Origin: Atopobium deltae
Lineage (GTDB): Bacteria; Actinomycetota; Coriobacteriia; Coriobacteriales; Atopobiaceae
Direction: 5' to 3'
Assembly (NCBI RefSeq): GCF_001552785.1
Contig: NZ_KQ959492.1
Coordinates: forward strand, 1 to 64,000
Length of the DNA: 64,000 nucleotides
Positions 17,731-26,851 of the stretch are shown here, piece by piece. Numbering within the stretch: position 1 is the stretch's first letter; the number at the start of each line of letters is the position of its first letter. The translations under genes and the position numbers were made by a program. Below the pieces are notes generated by a model. It was not told the DNA's origin and ran no database searches. It worked only from the letters and a program-made list of their open reading frames with translations.

Positions 17731-18402
17731 CTATTTACGGCCTGTGTTACGCAATGTGTTGTTGGCGCGTGCAGAAGTTGTGGGGACCGTGGTTGCCTTG
17801 GCAGACTTGGCGGACTTTGCGGACTTTGCAGAAGACTGTTCGGCGCCCTTATCGCCAGCTTTTGCGGACTGCGCGGTCTTCTCGTCAGCGGCGGTCTTCT
17901 CGACCTTAGCGTCAGCTTTGCCGGCCTTATCGGCGGGCGCCTCAATAGCTTTGTCAGTATCGCCCATCGAAGCGGTAAAGGTCTGCGTGGCGCCAGCACC
18001 CAAGGTAATGACCTCGGTCGAGGCAGCGCGAAGCATGCCATAATTTTGCGTGGCAATGCGCGTAATGCGCGCGCTATTCGAAAGCGCGGAGGTCGTCGCC
18101 TTAAGGTCGCGGGTCAAGCCCTGCGCCACCTTGATTTCGCCACGCATTTGCTGGGTGGTACGAAGCATGGAGGCAGTTGCAGCATACAGGCTAATGCGAA
18201 TGCAACCAACCACTGCGATCACGGCAACAATGCTTATAGCCATACGAATGCGTGTCAAGAACTGCGGGGAAACCGTTTTGCGGACGGAAGCATCAAGACC
18301 ACGACCCTCGACAACCTCAAAGGCACGACGAGTTTGCTGTTGTTCAAGCTGTCTTGCCTGCTGCAACTCAAGACTGCGCGCTTGTGATGCCAAGTAAGCC
18401 AT
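17731..18402 (-). CDS. ftsL: FtsL-like divisome protein with a long tail
   Basis: 223 residues. A cytoplasmic Gln/Arg-rich segment (1-60), a single membrane helix (about 72-95, MAISIVAVIAVVGCIRISLY), then a periplasmic helical stretch with the FtsL-type pattern up to about 140. FtsL recognition rests on topology, size of the core and position between rsmH and ftsI, because FtsL sequences are poorly conserved. The last 80 residues are Ala/Lys-rich low complexity (SAKSAKSAKS) and contain VEKT and DEKT units encoded by the dispersed motif. Confidence 0.8.
   Translation of the reverse strand: MAYLASQARSLELQQARQLEQQQTRRAFEVVEGRGLDASVRKTVSPQFLTRIRMAISIVAVIAVVGCIRISLYAATASMLRTTQQMRGEIKVAQGLTRDLKATTSALSNSARITRIATQNYGMLRAASTEVITLGAGATQTFTASMGDTDKAIEAPADKAGKADAKVEKTAADEKTAQSAKAGDKGAEQSSAKSAKSAKSAKATTVPTTSARANNTLRNTGRK
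17843..17932. repeat. Cluster of dispersed-motif copies in ftsL
   Basis: Four same-orientation copies within 90 bases: two perfect GGTCTTCTCG (17875-17884 and 17893-17902) flanked by two CTTATCG cores. They encode part of the Ala/Lys/Glu tail of FtsL. Confidence 0.85.
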
Positions 18403-18493
18403 AGTATTCGATGCTCCCTTATGCGTAGCCGCTTACGCTTGTAGTACGTTTAAAGTGCGTTTAAAGTGCGTTATTGCTGTATGTTTGCTGCGT

Positions 18494-19456
18494 TTATTGC
18501 GAAGCAAAAAGCTTTGTCGCCACACGCAGTTTGGCGCTTCGAGCACGGGGATTGGAAGCAATCTCTTCAGTCGACGCGACGAGTGGCTTTTTTGTTTTAA
18601 CCTGCAGTATCGGCTGTTGTCCACAAACACACACGGGTATATCGACGGGACAAATACACCCACTCGAAAGCTGCGTAAAGATATGCTTAACCAGGCGATC
18701 TTCCAGCGAGTGATAACTTATCACGCAAATCCGTCCGCCCTCATTGGCCCAACGGATAGCCGCTTCAAGACCCTGCTTGAGCATATCCAGCTCATGGTTG
18801 ACCTCAATGCGCAACGCCTGAAAGCTCTTACGCGCGGGGTGTCCCCCATGACGGCGCGCTGCAGCAGGAATTGCTGCTTTAATGATGTCAACAAGCTCGA
18901 GCGTTGTAGCAATCGGCGCCTGTTTGCGACGGCGCACAATCCCACGCGCAATGCGCGAAGCGAAGGTCTCGTCCCCATAGACGCGAAGAATCCGAGTGAG
19001 GTCTGCTTCGTTATAGGTGTTTATGACCTCGGCGGCGGTTAAGGTGTTATTCCTCGGATCCATTCTCATGTCAAGAGGAGCATTCTCGTGGTACGAAAAG
19101 CCCCTCGCAGGGATATCGAGTTGCGGAGAAGAAACTCCCAAATCGAAGAGAAAACCATCGACTCCAGCAACGTGTGAATCAAGCAGAAGTTTGTCAAGAT
19201 CCCCAAAGTTACCTTTGAGGAAGCGATGATTCACGCCAGGAAGCTCTTGTTCAAAACGAGCGCTCGCAGCGGCCAAGGCCATATCATCTTGATCAATACC
19301 AATCGATAAGCCCGTGAAGCCGAGTGATTTTGCCAACGCAACGCTATGACCAGCGCCACCCAAGGTGCAATCGCAAACGACGTCACCCTCCTGAGGATCT
19401 AATGCATCAAGCACTTGCTTGAGCATAACGGGTACATGCCGATATGCTGCTGTCAA
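18494..19456 (-). CDS. rsmH: 16S rRNA m4C1402 methyltransferase RsmH
   Basis: 320 residues. SAM-binding motif DVVCDCTLGGAGHS (about 26-39), the family motifs FDLGVSSPQLDIPARGFSY and PLDMRMD, RSFQALRIEVNHEL-like KSFQALRIEVN, and VISYHSLEDRLVK. It methylates N4 of C1402 in the ribosomal P site. It is the second gene of the division operon, 11 bases after mraZ, the standard arrangement. A Cys-containing insertion GCICPVDIPVCVCG, common in Gram-positive RsmH, is present near the C-terminus. Confidence 0.97.
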   Translation of the reverse strand: MTAAYRHVPVMLKQVLDALDPQEGDVVCDCTLGGAGHSVALAKSLGFTGLSIGIDQDDMALAAASARFEQELPGVNHRFLKGNFGDLDKLLLDSHVAGVDGFLFDLGVSSPQLDIPARGFSYHENAPLDMRMDPRNNTLTAAEVINTYNEADLTRILRVYGDETFASRIARGIVRRRKQAPIATTLELVDIIKAAIPAAARRHGGHPARKSFQALRIEVNHELDMLKQGLEAAIRWANEGGRICVISYHSLEDRLVKHIFTQLSSGCICPVDIPVCVCGQQPILQVKTKKPLVASTEEIASNPRARSAKLRVATKLFASQ

Positions 19457-19467
19457 AACGGTCCTCC

Positions 19468-19902
19468 CTACTCACCAAAGAGCAGTGAGTCAACATCGTC
19501 GTCCAAATAAGAAGCCTGAAGCTCTTCCCACTTGGAGGCTGCAAAGATTTCAAAATGATCGACATTGCCGACGATTTCGACTTCGCGACCGAGTCCGAAC
19601 TTCTCGCGAAGTTTGTCCGAAATCTTGCTTAAGGCAATACGACCAGCGCTGTCAATATCAACCGTGGTGGTCAATGCCGAAAGCTTACGGCGGCGAGCAT
19701 CTTGCACTTTATCCAGAGGATTAAAACCATCGGGGAAAAAGCTCTGCATCCATTTTTGATGTTCTTCGGGAGTAAACCCACACAAAGCACCATGAAAAGG
19801 CACCAAGCAGACCTTCTCGCCAAATTGACGACGAAATTCCGCAGGTAAGGTAAGACGTAACTTGGCGTCTAGGTTGCGATTATAGTGGTCGGTCAAGTAC
19901 AT
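19468..19902 (-). CDS. mraZ: Transcriptional regulator MraZ
   Basis: 144 residues with two SpoVT/AbrB-like repeats. The first contains DAKLRLTLPAEFRRQF, the second DSAGRIALSKISDKL followed by EVEIVGNVDHFEIF. MraZ represses its own dcw operon by binding short direct repeats upstream. A strong AGGAGG lies seven bases before the ATG, and a promoter with candidate MraZ boxes lies just upstream (19960-20004). Confidence 0.96.
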   Translation of the reverse strand: MYLTDHYNRNLDAKLRLTLPAEFRRQFGEKVCLVPFHGALCGFTPEEHQKWMQSFFPDGFNPLDKVQDARRRKLSALTTTVDIDSAGRIALSKISDKLREKFGLGREVEIVGNVDHFEIFAASKWEELQASYLDDDVDSLLFGE

Positions 19903-19959
19903 CTTACCCTCCTTTCGTTATGCGTCTGCTATGGAGTACTATCCATGTTGCATATGACC

Positions 19960-19988
19960 ACTATACGGTTTTTCGCGACATTTCTCAA
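19960..19988 (-). promoter_or_regulatory. Promoter of the mraZ division operon
   Basis: Minus-strand -35 TTGAGA (19983-19988), exactly 17 bases, then -10 TATAGT (19960-19965). Transcription would start near 19953, giving a 50-base leader before mraZ. This is the best sigma-70-type promoter seen in the window. Confidence 0.75.
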
Positions 19989-20004
19989 CACTTTGACACA
20001 CTTT
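19985..20004 (-). promoter_or_regulatory. Candidate MraZ operator (two AAAGTG boxes)
   Basis: On the minus strand AAAGTGTGTC and AAAGTGTTGA form two direct repeats with a 10-base period, overlapping the -35 of the mraZ promoter. Published MraZ sites in Mollicutes are AAAGTG direct repeats at the same spacing, whereas E. coli boxes differ (TGGG). Autorepression by steric block of the promoter is inferred. Confidence 0.6.
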
Positions 20005-20113
20005 CTCCCCCTTATTTTTCTTTTTCTCCCCGCAGGTAAACGACGCTTTTTGGCACTACAATTTGCAACACAATATGTAGTGTTTGATTGCTCGTAAAAC
20101 CACTACAGGTATA

Positions 20114-20145
20114 CGAAAAACCTCCCATGGGCGGTGGGAGGTTTA
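20114..20145 (-). terminator. Rho-independent terminator after xerD
   Basis: Perfect 9-base stem, arms 20118-20126 and 20136-20144 (AAACCTCCC / GGGAGGTTT), 9-base loop; on the minus strand it ends in a T run. It lies about 140 bases past the xerD stop. Confidence 0.8.
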
Positions 20146-20286
20146 AAACAAAACGTATGTTCGAGATAAAAAATAATGTACTAAATATGGAGCGATTCCG
20201 TGAGCGGCCCCGCGAGCGGTCGATTTTTGAGGATTAAGGGTTTTTTTATCACTCGTGGGCGCGCGGATGCGATCGCAGTGCGCGAC

Positions 20287-21183
20287 CTATGCGCCAGCGC
20301 GCGGATGTGAACTCAAGTACACCATGCGTATGTGCGTACGGTCAATGTGCGTATACAGCTGCGTCGTCGAGATGTCGGAATGCCCCAACAGCTCCTGCAC
20401 GACACGCAAATCGGCCCCACCCTGCAGCATATGCGTCGCAAAACTGTGTCGCAGGGTGTGCGGATGCAGGCCCTCAAGCCCCACAACGCGCCCGTACTTC
20501 TCGACAATACTGTGCACCGACTGCCGAGAAATTCGTCCACCCCGTACATTTAAAAACACAGCAGACACATCAGCTTTGCGCGCAAGACTTGCCCGCCAGC
20601 CGCCCAAATACGCCTCGAGCATCGCCGCGGCAGAACCAAGCAACGGCACCACGCGCTCCTTGGAGCCCTTGCCGTAGACGCGAATAATGCTATCGGCAAG
20701 CAACACATTTTGCAGGTCAAGGCCACACAACTCCGAAACGCGCAGGCCACAGCCGTAAAGCACTTCGAGCATGCAGTGATCGCGCTGCGCAGAAGGCGTA
20801 CGCGCAAAAGGCTGGTCCAGAAGGGCGCTTGCTTGTTCAGGAGAAATAACATCAGGCAGGCGGTCGGGCTTTTTTGGCAGCGGAATATCGGCTGTAGGAT
20901 GCACGGAACTGAGCTGCTCAGCCACCATAAAACGATGAAATCCCTTGATGGCTGAGCAGGCGCGCTCAATGGACGAGCTTGCCAACTCAAAGCTACCCAG
21001 GAGCCTCAAATATTGCTCCACATCGGTGCGTGTGACGGCATCGGGCTCGGTAATGCCTGCGTCAACAAGATAGGTTACATAGCGCTGCAGGTCGCGATTG
21101 TATGCCTCAACCGTGTTGTGAGCACAACCACGCTCGACAGCCAAGTACGCCAAATACTCTTGTAAACAGCGCTGGATATCCAT
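20287..21183 (-). CDS. xerD: Tyrosine recombinase XerD
   Basis: 298 residues. SAM-like N-terminal core-binding domain (1-90) and catalytic domain with Arg in YGCGLRVSELCGL, HTLRHSFATHML (His-x-x-Arg), LLGHSDISTTQLYTH with the nucleophilic Tyr. It resolves chromosome dimers at dif with XerC, or alone. Length, intact catalytic residues and housekeeping neighbours (pyrG, recN) argue for the chromosomal Xer protein rather than a mobile-element integrase. The name XerD rather than XerC is by general resemblance. Confidence 0.92.
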   Translation of the reverse strand: MDIQRCLQEYLAYLAVERGCAHNTVEAYNRDLQRYVTYLVDAGITEPDAVTRTDVEQYLRLLGSFELASSSIERACSAIKGFHRFMVAEQLSSVHPTADIPLPKKPDRLPDVISPEQASALLDQPFARTPSAQRDHCMLEVLYGCGLRVSELCGLDLQNVLLADSIIRVYGKGSKERVVPLLGSAAAMLEAYLGGWRASLARKADVSAVFLNVRGGRISRQSVHSIVEKYGRVVGLEGLHPHTLRHSFATHMLQGGADLRVVQELLGHSDISTTQLYTHIDRTHIRMVYLSSHPRAGA

Positions 21184-21268
21184 AACCCTTCCTTGTTACG
21201 CGCGATGCTCGTCTGCGCAGGCGTCGACGGCGCAGTCCACGCGCGATGCGCCCGCGGTGTGCATCCCC

Positions 21269-22915
21269 CTACGCGGGCTGTACCTCGCTCGCATCACAGC
21301 CCTCGTACGCTCCAATAGCAGCACGAACAAATTCTCGAAAGAGTGGCTGCGGCTTCGTCGGACGGCTCTTAAACTCAGGATGAAATTGTGACGCCACAAA
21401 CCACGGATGCTCCTCAGGAGCAAGCTCGACAATCTCTACCAACCGCCCATCAGGCGAAACTCCCGAGAATACCAAGCCCTTCTCGGCAAGCTGCGCACGA
21501 TACGCATTGTTCACCTCAAAACGGTGACGATGGCGCTCGTACACCACGGGCTCCTGATACGCCGCGGACGCAAGCGTGTCTTCTTGTATCTTACACGGGT
21601 ATGCACCCAAACGCATAGTTGCACCCTTATCCTGTATGTCTTTTTGCTCGGGCATAATATCGATCACAGGGTCGGCACAATCGGGCGCAAATTCCGCTGA
21701 ATGCGCATCGATAAGACCCAGGACGTGGCGTGCATATTCGCAGATAACCAGCTGCATACCCAGACAAATTCCCAAAAACGGAATTTTATGCTGACGCGCA
21801 TAAGCGATGGCCGCAATCTTGCCTTCAACACCGCGCACGCCAAAGCCGCCAGGGACCAAAATACCATCAGCATTGCCGAGTTTGGCGGCAACATTGTCCT
21901 CGGTGATGGTTTCGCCGTCGATAAGATCGATCTGCACGTGATGGCCAAAATACACGCTTGCGTGATGCAACGCCTCGATGACCGAAAGATACGCGTCTGG
22001 CAGCTGCACATACTTGCCCACCACCGCAATGCGTACCGTCTGCGCTTTAGCATTGGACATATGCAGCAGCTGCGTAAAGGCATACCAATTTGTCATGTCG
22101 CTTTCGCGCAGCGGCAGGTCGAGCTTCTCGCACACACGCTGATCGAAGCCCTGCGCGCTGAGGTGCTCGGGCACATCATAAATGGACGCGCAGTCGGAGT
22201 TTTCGAACACGCAGTCATTGTCGACGTCGCAAAACGACGCGATTTTATTGCGGATAGCCTCGTCGACGTGGTGATCAGAGCGACAGACGATAAGATCAGG
22301 CTGAATCCCCATACTGCGTAACTCTTTGACCGAATGCTGCGTCGGCTTCGTTTTAACCTCATGTGCTGCGGCGATGTACGGCACCAAGCTCACGTGGATG
22401 ACCAGCGTATTGCATGCGCCCTTATCTTTACGAAATTGGCGAATAGCTTCCACAAAGGGCTGACTTTCGATATCGCCAATCGTACCGCCGAGCTCGGTGA
22501 TGACAACGTCGGCGCCCGTCTGCTCCTCGATGCGCAAAAAACGATCTTTAATGGCATCGGTGACATGGGGAATTACTTGCACGGTGCCACCCAAAAAATC
22601 GCCTGCGCGCTCGCGCATAATGAGCGACTGAAAGATGGAGCCCGTCGTAAAGTTGGAATTGCAGGTTAGATTTTCGTCGATAAAGCGCTCGTAGTGACCC
22701 AGATCAAGGTCAGTCTCGCGGCCATCCTCGGTCACGAACACTTCCCCGTGCTGGAAGGGACTCATCGTCCCTGGATCGACATTCAAATACGGGTCGGCTT
22801 TTTGCATCATAACCTTATAGCCGCGCGCTTTTAAAAGGCGCCCCAGCGCCGCAGCGGTAATACCCTTACCCAGCGACGATACAACGCCACCTGTTACAAA
22901 AATATGCTTTGTCAT
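21269..22915 (-). CDS. pyrG: CTP synthase
   Basis: 548 residues. N-terminal amidoligase domain: [50 protein letters not shown]-terminal class I glutaminase: [12 protein letters not shown], the catalytic Cys in [10 protein letters not shown], and the His-Glu pair in [10 protein letters not shown]. It makes CTP from UTP using glutamine. A candidate promoter is about 100 bases upstream. Confidence 0.98.
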   Translation of the reverse strand: MTKHIFVTGGVVSSLGKGITAAALGRLLKARGYKVMMQKADPYLNVDPGTMSPFQHGEVFVTEDGRETDLDLGHYERFIDENLTCNSNFTTGSIFQSLIMRERAGDFLGGTVQVIPHVTDAIKDRFLRIEEQTGADVVITELGGTIGDIESQPFVEAIRQFRKDKGACNTLVIHVSLVPYIAAAHEVKTKPTQHSVKELRSMGIQPDLIVCRSDHHVDEAIRNKIASFCDVDNDCVFENSDCASIYDVPEHLSAQGFDQRVCEKLDLPLRESDMTNWYAFTQLLHMSNAKAQTVRIAVVGKYVQLPDAYLSVIEALHHASVYFGHHVQIDLIDGETITEDNVAAKLGNADGILVPGGFGVRGVEGKIAAIAYARQHKIPFLGICLGMQLVICEYARHVLGLIDAHSAEFAPDCADPVIDIMPEQKDIQDKGATMRLGAYPCKIQEDTLASAAYQEPVVYERHRHRFEVNNAYRAQLAEKGLVFSGVSPDGRLVEIVELAPEEHPWFVASQFHPEFKSRPTKPQPLFREFVRAAIGAYEGCDASEVQPA

Positions 22916-23012
22916 GATTGCCCCCGTATACGTAAAAACCGTTTCTACGGGATTTCATGATACTGCACTTTTACGGTCCGACGGCCGAGAATACCAATCT
23001 TGTGCGAAAAAA

Positions 23013-23042
23013 ATTGTACGAAAAAATTACCGAGAAGATCAA
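23013..23042 (-). promoter_or_regulatory. Candidate pyrG promoter
   Basis: Minus-strand -35 TTGATC (23037-23042), 18 bases, -10 TACAAT (23013-23018). A copy of the dispersed motif core lies in the spacer at 23031-23037. The recN stop lies 17 bases upstream. Confidence 0.5.
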
Positions 23043-23058
23043 GCGTGCACAATGACAC

Positions 23059-24690
23059 TTAGGCGTGCTGCGAAGCAGCGTCCAGCAGCGCCTGTGCATG
23101 CTCCAACGATGCCTTGCTGGTGTCACCCGAAAGCAAACGCGCAATCTCTGCCATACGCTGCGCGCCCGTCACTTCTGTGATGTGTGTTTCTGGAACAGCG
23201 GCGTCGGTCTTATCGACCACATAATGCTTCGAAGCAAGTACGGCGATCTGTGGCAAGTGCGTCACAACAAGCACTTGGTGAGTGCGAGCAAGATCTTGCA
23301 GCACCGCCCCCAGAGACACTGCCGTACTACCACCAACACCAGCATCAATCTCGTCAAAAATCAAGGTGTCAACCGTATCGGCGCGGCCAAATACCACTTT
23401 GCACGCCAGCATGACACGGCTAATTTCGCCGCCTGAAGCGATATGCGCAAGTGACTGTGGCTTTACGCCAGACGCAGGCTTGTATAAAAATTCAAATTTT
23501 GCAGGACTTGTTTGGGTCCACTGCTGACGTGAAAGCTCCGTGTAGTCAAACTCCAATGAGGCGCTGCCCATTTGCAACCGCTGCATTTGTCGAGTAATCG
23601 CTTTGGTCAATTTTGGTGCAGCAGCGCGGCGGGCGTCGTTCAGCGCTTCTGCTGCCGCCTGCAGGGCTTGTTGCGCCTCCTGTAGTGCGCGTGTTGCTTG
23701 TGCGAGGCCATTATCGCCATCAGTTGCCGCGGCAACTATGTCGGCTGCCCACTGTCTGCGCTCAAAAACTTGCTGTATACTTGGTCCATAGCTGCGGATA
23801 AGCCCTTGCAGCTGAGACATCCTTTGATGCATGGCTTCAAGCGCGTCGGGATCAAATTCCATAGAGGTTCGGTATTCTCGCAGTTCATGGGATACATCTT
23901 CTATATCAACCAAAGAGCTTTGTAGACGATCAGCAAAAGCTTCGAGCCTCTGATCGTGGCGTGCTGCCTGCTGAAGCTCAGTGATGGCGCACGCGAGCAT
24001 ATCCAGTGCCTCATCGTCATCAGAAAGGCAAGAATACGCCCCGTCCACATGAGTAAAGAGTGACTCAGCATGCTGGGTAAGCATAAGTTTTGCTTGCAGC
24101 TGCTCATATTCATCCTGCTGAGGGTCAACCGCACCGATTTGCGACAACACAAACTGAGCTTCATCCAAACGGCTCTGGCTTTGATCGAGCGTTGCTTTAA
24201 TCTGCTGGGCAGCTTGCGTGCAGGCTTTAACCTGTACAAAACACTGGCGATACTGCTCAAGGCACGGTTTGATCGTATCGTGCGCCCAACTATCCAATAG
24301 TTCAAGATGCGTGTGAGTCGATAAAAGCTTCTGATGCTCATGTTGACCGCATAAGTCAACACTCGTCCCAAAATCCTCAGCCAACTCGCGCACCGAGGCA
24401 AGCTGTCCATCAATATCAATACGAGAACGTCCTGTAGCAGTAATGCGTCTTCTGACGATATGACCGTCGGGATTGGCGGCCGTGTACAGGCTACCTTCAA
24501 CGAGCATTTCATCGGCGTCGGCGCGTATCATCGACGTGTCGGCACGCTCACCAATAAGCATCTTTAGGGCATGTAAAAGCGCCGTTTTTCCAGAGCCCGT
24601 CTCGCCCGTAATAACCGTGAGTCCTTCGGACAATTCCAAAGAAGCCTCTTTGATAAGCGCAACATTTTGTACGTGGAGCTGGTCAATCAT
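23059..24690 (-). CDS. recN: DNA repair protein RecN
   Basis: 543 residues. SMC-like ATPase: Walker A GETGSGKTALLHAL near residue 30, long coiled coils (about 150-360, many Gln/Ala/Leu/Glu heptads), then the ABC signature region SGGEISRVMLA and Walker B LIFDEIDAGVGG. RecN acts in double-strand-break repair. Its ATG overlaps the nadK stop by four bases (ATGA), a pairing seen in many Gram-positives. Confidence 0.96.
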   Translation of the reverse strand: MIDQLHVQNVALIKEASLELSEGLTVITGETGSGKTALLHALKMLIGERADTSMIRADADEMLVEGSLYTAANPDGHIVRRRITATGRSRIDIDGQLASVRELAEDFGTSVDLCGQHEHQKLLSTHTHLELLDSWAHDTIKPCLEQYRQCFVQVKACTQAAQQIKATLDQSQSRLDEAQFVLSQIGAVDPQQDEYEQLQAKLMLTQHAESLFTHVDGAYSCLSDDDEALDMLACAITELQQAARHDQRLEAFADRLQSSLVDIEDVSHELREYRTSMEFDPDALEAMHQRMSQLQGLIRSYGPSIQQVFERRQWAADIVAAATDGDNGLAQATRALQEAQQALQAAAEALNDARRAAAPKLTKAITRQMQRLQMGSASLEFDYTELSRQQWTQTSPAKFEFLYKPASGVKPQSLAHIASGGEISRVMLACKVVFGRADTVDTLIFDEIDAGVGGSTAVSLGAVLQDLARTHQVLVVTHLPQIAVLASKHYVVDKTDAAVPETHITEVTGAQRMAEIARLLSGDTSKASLEHAQALLDAASQHA

Positions 24691-25544
24691 TGCTGAGCGG
24701 CCCTCCCATAAAAGACACGAGAAACTGAGCGATAAAAACTCGAAGGTCCACCGTCAAGCAGGATAATATCACCCTTACCACGACGTACGCAGACCTTCTC
24801 GACTAGCTTATCTTTGCTTACGAGCTGGCCGTCCACAAATGCGGAACGTGCAGCGGGACGATCCTGCGATGGCGTAATCTCTACCACATCGGAGGGACTT
24901 GTCAAAAAGGTGCGCGCCGAGATGGTATGCGCTGCAATAGGCGTGACGATCATACCCCTAAAATCGGGGTGAACAATGGGTCCACCCGCCGAAAGAGAAT
25001 AGCCTGTCGAACCAGTAGCTGTTGCCACCACGACCCCATCGCCGCGCAGGGTGTCGATGTGGTTGCCCGATACGTCGATGCTAAACGCAATGATGTCACC
25101 TTCGGGACCGCGGGTTAGCGAAAGCTCGTTTAGAGCAAAATACTGGGTGGTCTCTGGAGCATCGGTTGTGGTGTCGAGCGTCTGCAATTCAATCGCAAGG
25201 GTCATACGACGCGATACATGCATCTCGCCCGCAAGTGCAGACGCAAGTGTTTTGACGATGTTGTTTGAATCGGCAGCCGTTAAAAAGCCAACATGGCCAA
25301 ACGAAAGTCCTAAAAGCGGAACTTCGGCGTAACCGATAATGTTTGCCGCCCGCAATAGAGTGCCATCGCCGCCAAGAGAAACCACGAGGTCACAACTCTC
25401 AGCTGAGGTGGTGGCATGCAAAAACTTTTTCTTATCGTGAGCCCAGATGACGCCGATCGCCTCGTTCTCGAGCCATGAGGTCAGTTCCGTAGCAGCTTGC
25501 ACTGCTGCAGACCTCGCATAGTTAGGAACTATGAGAACTTTCAT
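24687..25544 (-). CDS. nadK: NAD kinase
   Basis: 285 residues from the ATG at 25542-25544, which has AAGGAG eight bases upstream. An in-frame ORF extends further but overlaps tlyA and lacks conservation. Motifs: VSLGGDGTLLRAA (ATP/NAD site), LSFGHVGFLTA, NELSLTRGPEGD, and GDGVVVATATGSTGYSLSAGG. It phosphorylates NAD to NADP. Conserved trio tlyA-nadK-recN. Confidence 0.96.
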   Translation of the reverse strand: MKVLIVPNYARSAAVQAATELTSWLENEAIGVIWAHDKKKFLHATTSAESCDLVVSLGGDGTLLRAANIIGYAEVPLLGLSFGHVGFLTAADSNNIVKTLASALAGEMHVSRRMTLAIELQTLDTTTDAPETTQYFALNELSLTRGPEGDIIAFSIDVSGNHIDTLRGDGVVVATATGSTGYSLSAGGPIVHPDFRGMIVTPIAAHTISARTFLTSPSDVVEITPSQDRPAARSAFVDGQLVSKDKLVEKVCVRRGKGDIILLDGGPSSFYRSVSRVFYGRAAQQ

Positions 25545-25656
25545 GCACGGACTCCTTAGTGTTTTGTACCGCATCGACATCGCCTGTATGGCGTATGTGT
25601 CGTGCATTTTGCGACGTGCTTCTCGGGCGTGCTTTCTCAAGTGTAGCAGACCCGTT

Positions 25657-26508
25657 TTAGTCGGAACGTGCCTGCGCAATAACTCGGTCAAAGTCAAGCG
25701 TTTTGGGTGGTTTTGCCTGCAGAGCATCGATGCCCACATAGGTCGTATGCAGCAAAAACTCATGGTTTCCTTTGTGGCCCACGAGGGGACTTGCACACAT
25801 ATTCTGCAGAGAAAAACCTCTGTTAGAAAGTTGTAAGCTTACACGCTGCAAACAGTTAAGCCATACAGCTGGATCGTGCACCACCCCACCTGCATCCACC
25901 TGTTCTTTTGCAGCTTCGAACTGCGGTTTCACCAAGGTGATAAACTCGGCGTCGAGGCGCAAAAGTGCAGCTACAGCATCGGCGATGGTAATAATTGAGG
26001 TAAATGAAACGTCACAGACTGCCAAGTCAAAGCTGTGCACATAGCGGGCGAAGCGGGCGCCTGCGGGACGCTTGGTGTCTGCGGGATCTGCAGGGTCTGC
26101 GAGCGCAATAATGTTGGTTCTTTCGAGAAGGGTCACGCGCGGGTCATTGCGCAGTGACCAATCGAATTGCGCATAACCAACATCGACTGCCACTACATGA
26201 GCAGCACCTCGGCGTAATAAGCAATCAGTAAAACCGCCAGTAGAGCAACCAATATCAAGGCAGGAACAATCTTTTGGACTGACGGCAAAATTATCTAGAG
26301 CGGCGGCGAGCTTCTGTCCCCCACGACTCACATAGGCATCGTGAGCTCGGACATGCAACTCAAGCCCAGGGGTAACTTTTTCGGCAGCGGATGAAAAACG
26401 CCTGTTAGATGTTGATACCTTACCAGCCATGACAGCTCGTAAGGCATCATCTTTTGTTGCAAAAAAGCCACGTGCGACAAGTTCATTGTCAAGACGTACT
26501 CGTGCCAT
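25657..26508 (-). CDS. tlyA: TlyA-family rRNA 2'-O-methyltransferase
   Basis: 283 residues. N-terminal S4 RNA-binding domain (MARVRLDNELVARGFFATKD), then an FtsJ-type SAM domain with DIGCSTGGFTDCLLRRGA and the AVDVGYAQFDWSLRNDPRV, DVSFTSI and LVKPQFEA motifs. TlyA methylates cytidines in 16S and 23S rRNA and affects capreomycin sensitivity in mycobacteria; older annotation as a hemolysin is misleading. Co-transcribed with xseB and nadK. Confidence 0.93.
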   Translation of the reverse strand: MARVRLDNELVARGFFATKDDALRAVMAGKVSTSNRRFSSAAEKVTPGLELHVRAHDAYVSRGGQKLAAALDNFAVSPKDCSCLDIGCSTGGFTDCLLRRGAAHVVAVDVGYAQFDWSLRNDPRVTLLERTNIIALADPADPADTKRPAGARFARYVHSFDLAVCDVSFTSIITIADAVAALLRLDAEFITLVKPQFEAAKEQVDAGGVVHDPAVWLNCLQRVSLQLSNRGFSLQNMCASPLVGHKGNHEFLLHTTYVGIDALQAKPPKTLDFDRVIAQARSD

Positions 26509-26513
26509 AATAG

Positions 26514-26849
26514 CTACGCTTCTGCAGATGTTGAATTGTTGATATCGGAGCTGGTAGCTTCCGTAGGATCAGCAGTCTTATCGTCAGGTGCATCCCCAGT
26601 GGACTTCGTCTGCTCATCGGTCTTCTCGACAGACTTATCCTCGAAGGAAGGCAACGTTTTTTCGAGATCGACAGCGGTTATCGTGTCGGGTTTATCGACC
26701 ATATCGACTGCACGCGAGCCCAAGGCAATTGCCTCTTCAAACAAATCCAGCGAATGTTCCAAGGAGGTATCCTTATCGCGAACTGAGTCGACAATTTCAT
26801 CGAGTCGATCGCAAATCTCGTTAAATGACTGATACGGCGAAGCGCTCAC
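26514..26849 (-). CDS. xseB: Exodeoxyribonuclease VII small subunit with acidic tail
   Basis: 111 residues from a GTG that has AAGGAG eight bases upstream; that ribosome-binding site lies inside the nusB 3' end. Residues 1-65 form the XseB two-helix fold (SFNEICDRLDEIVDSV, LEHSLDLFEEAIALG). The remaining 45 residues are an Asp/Glu/Thr/Ser tail with EKT units, absent from usual 70-80-residue XseB. XseB partners XseA in degrading single-stranded DNA. No xseA lies beside it or elsewhere in the window. Confidence 0.88.
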   Translation of the reverse strand: MSASPYQSFNEICDRLDEIVDSVRDKDTSLEHSLDLFEEAIALGSRAVDMVDKPDTITAVDLEKTLPSFEDKSVEKTDEQTKSTGDAPDDKTADPTEATSSDINNSTSAEA

Positions 26850-26851
26850 GG

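Larger units (their letters stand above)
19903..20286. other. mraZ-xerD intergenic region, 384 bases
   Basis: No ORF of note. It holds, from left to right, the mraZ ribosome-binding site, promoter and operator, a tract with two GGGGAGAAA copies on the minus strand (about 20000-20035), and the xerD terminator near 20130. The rest, 20146-20286, is featureless. Confidence 0.6.

Noticed and set aside
20287-21183. Tyrosine recombinase as a mobile-element integrase
   Set aside because: It has housekeeping neighbours, complete Xer motifs, no att-like repeats and no foreign composition; treated as the chromosomal Xer protein.
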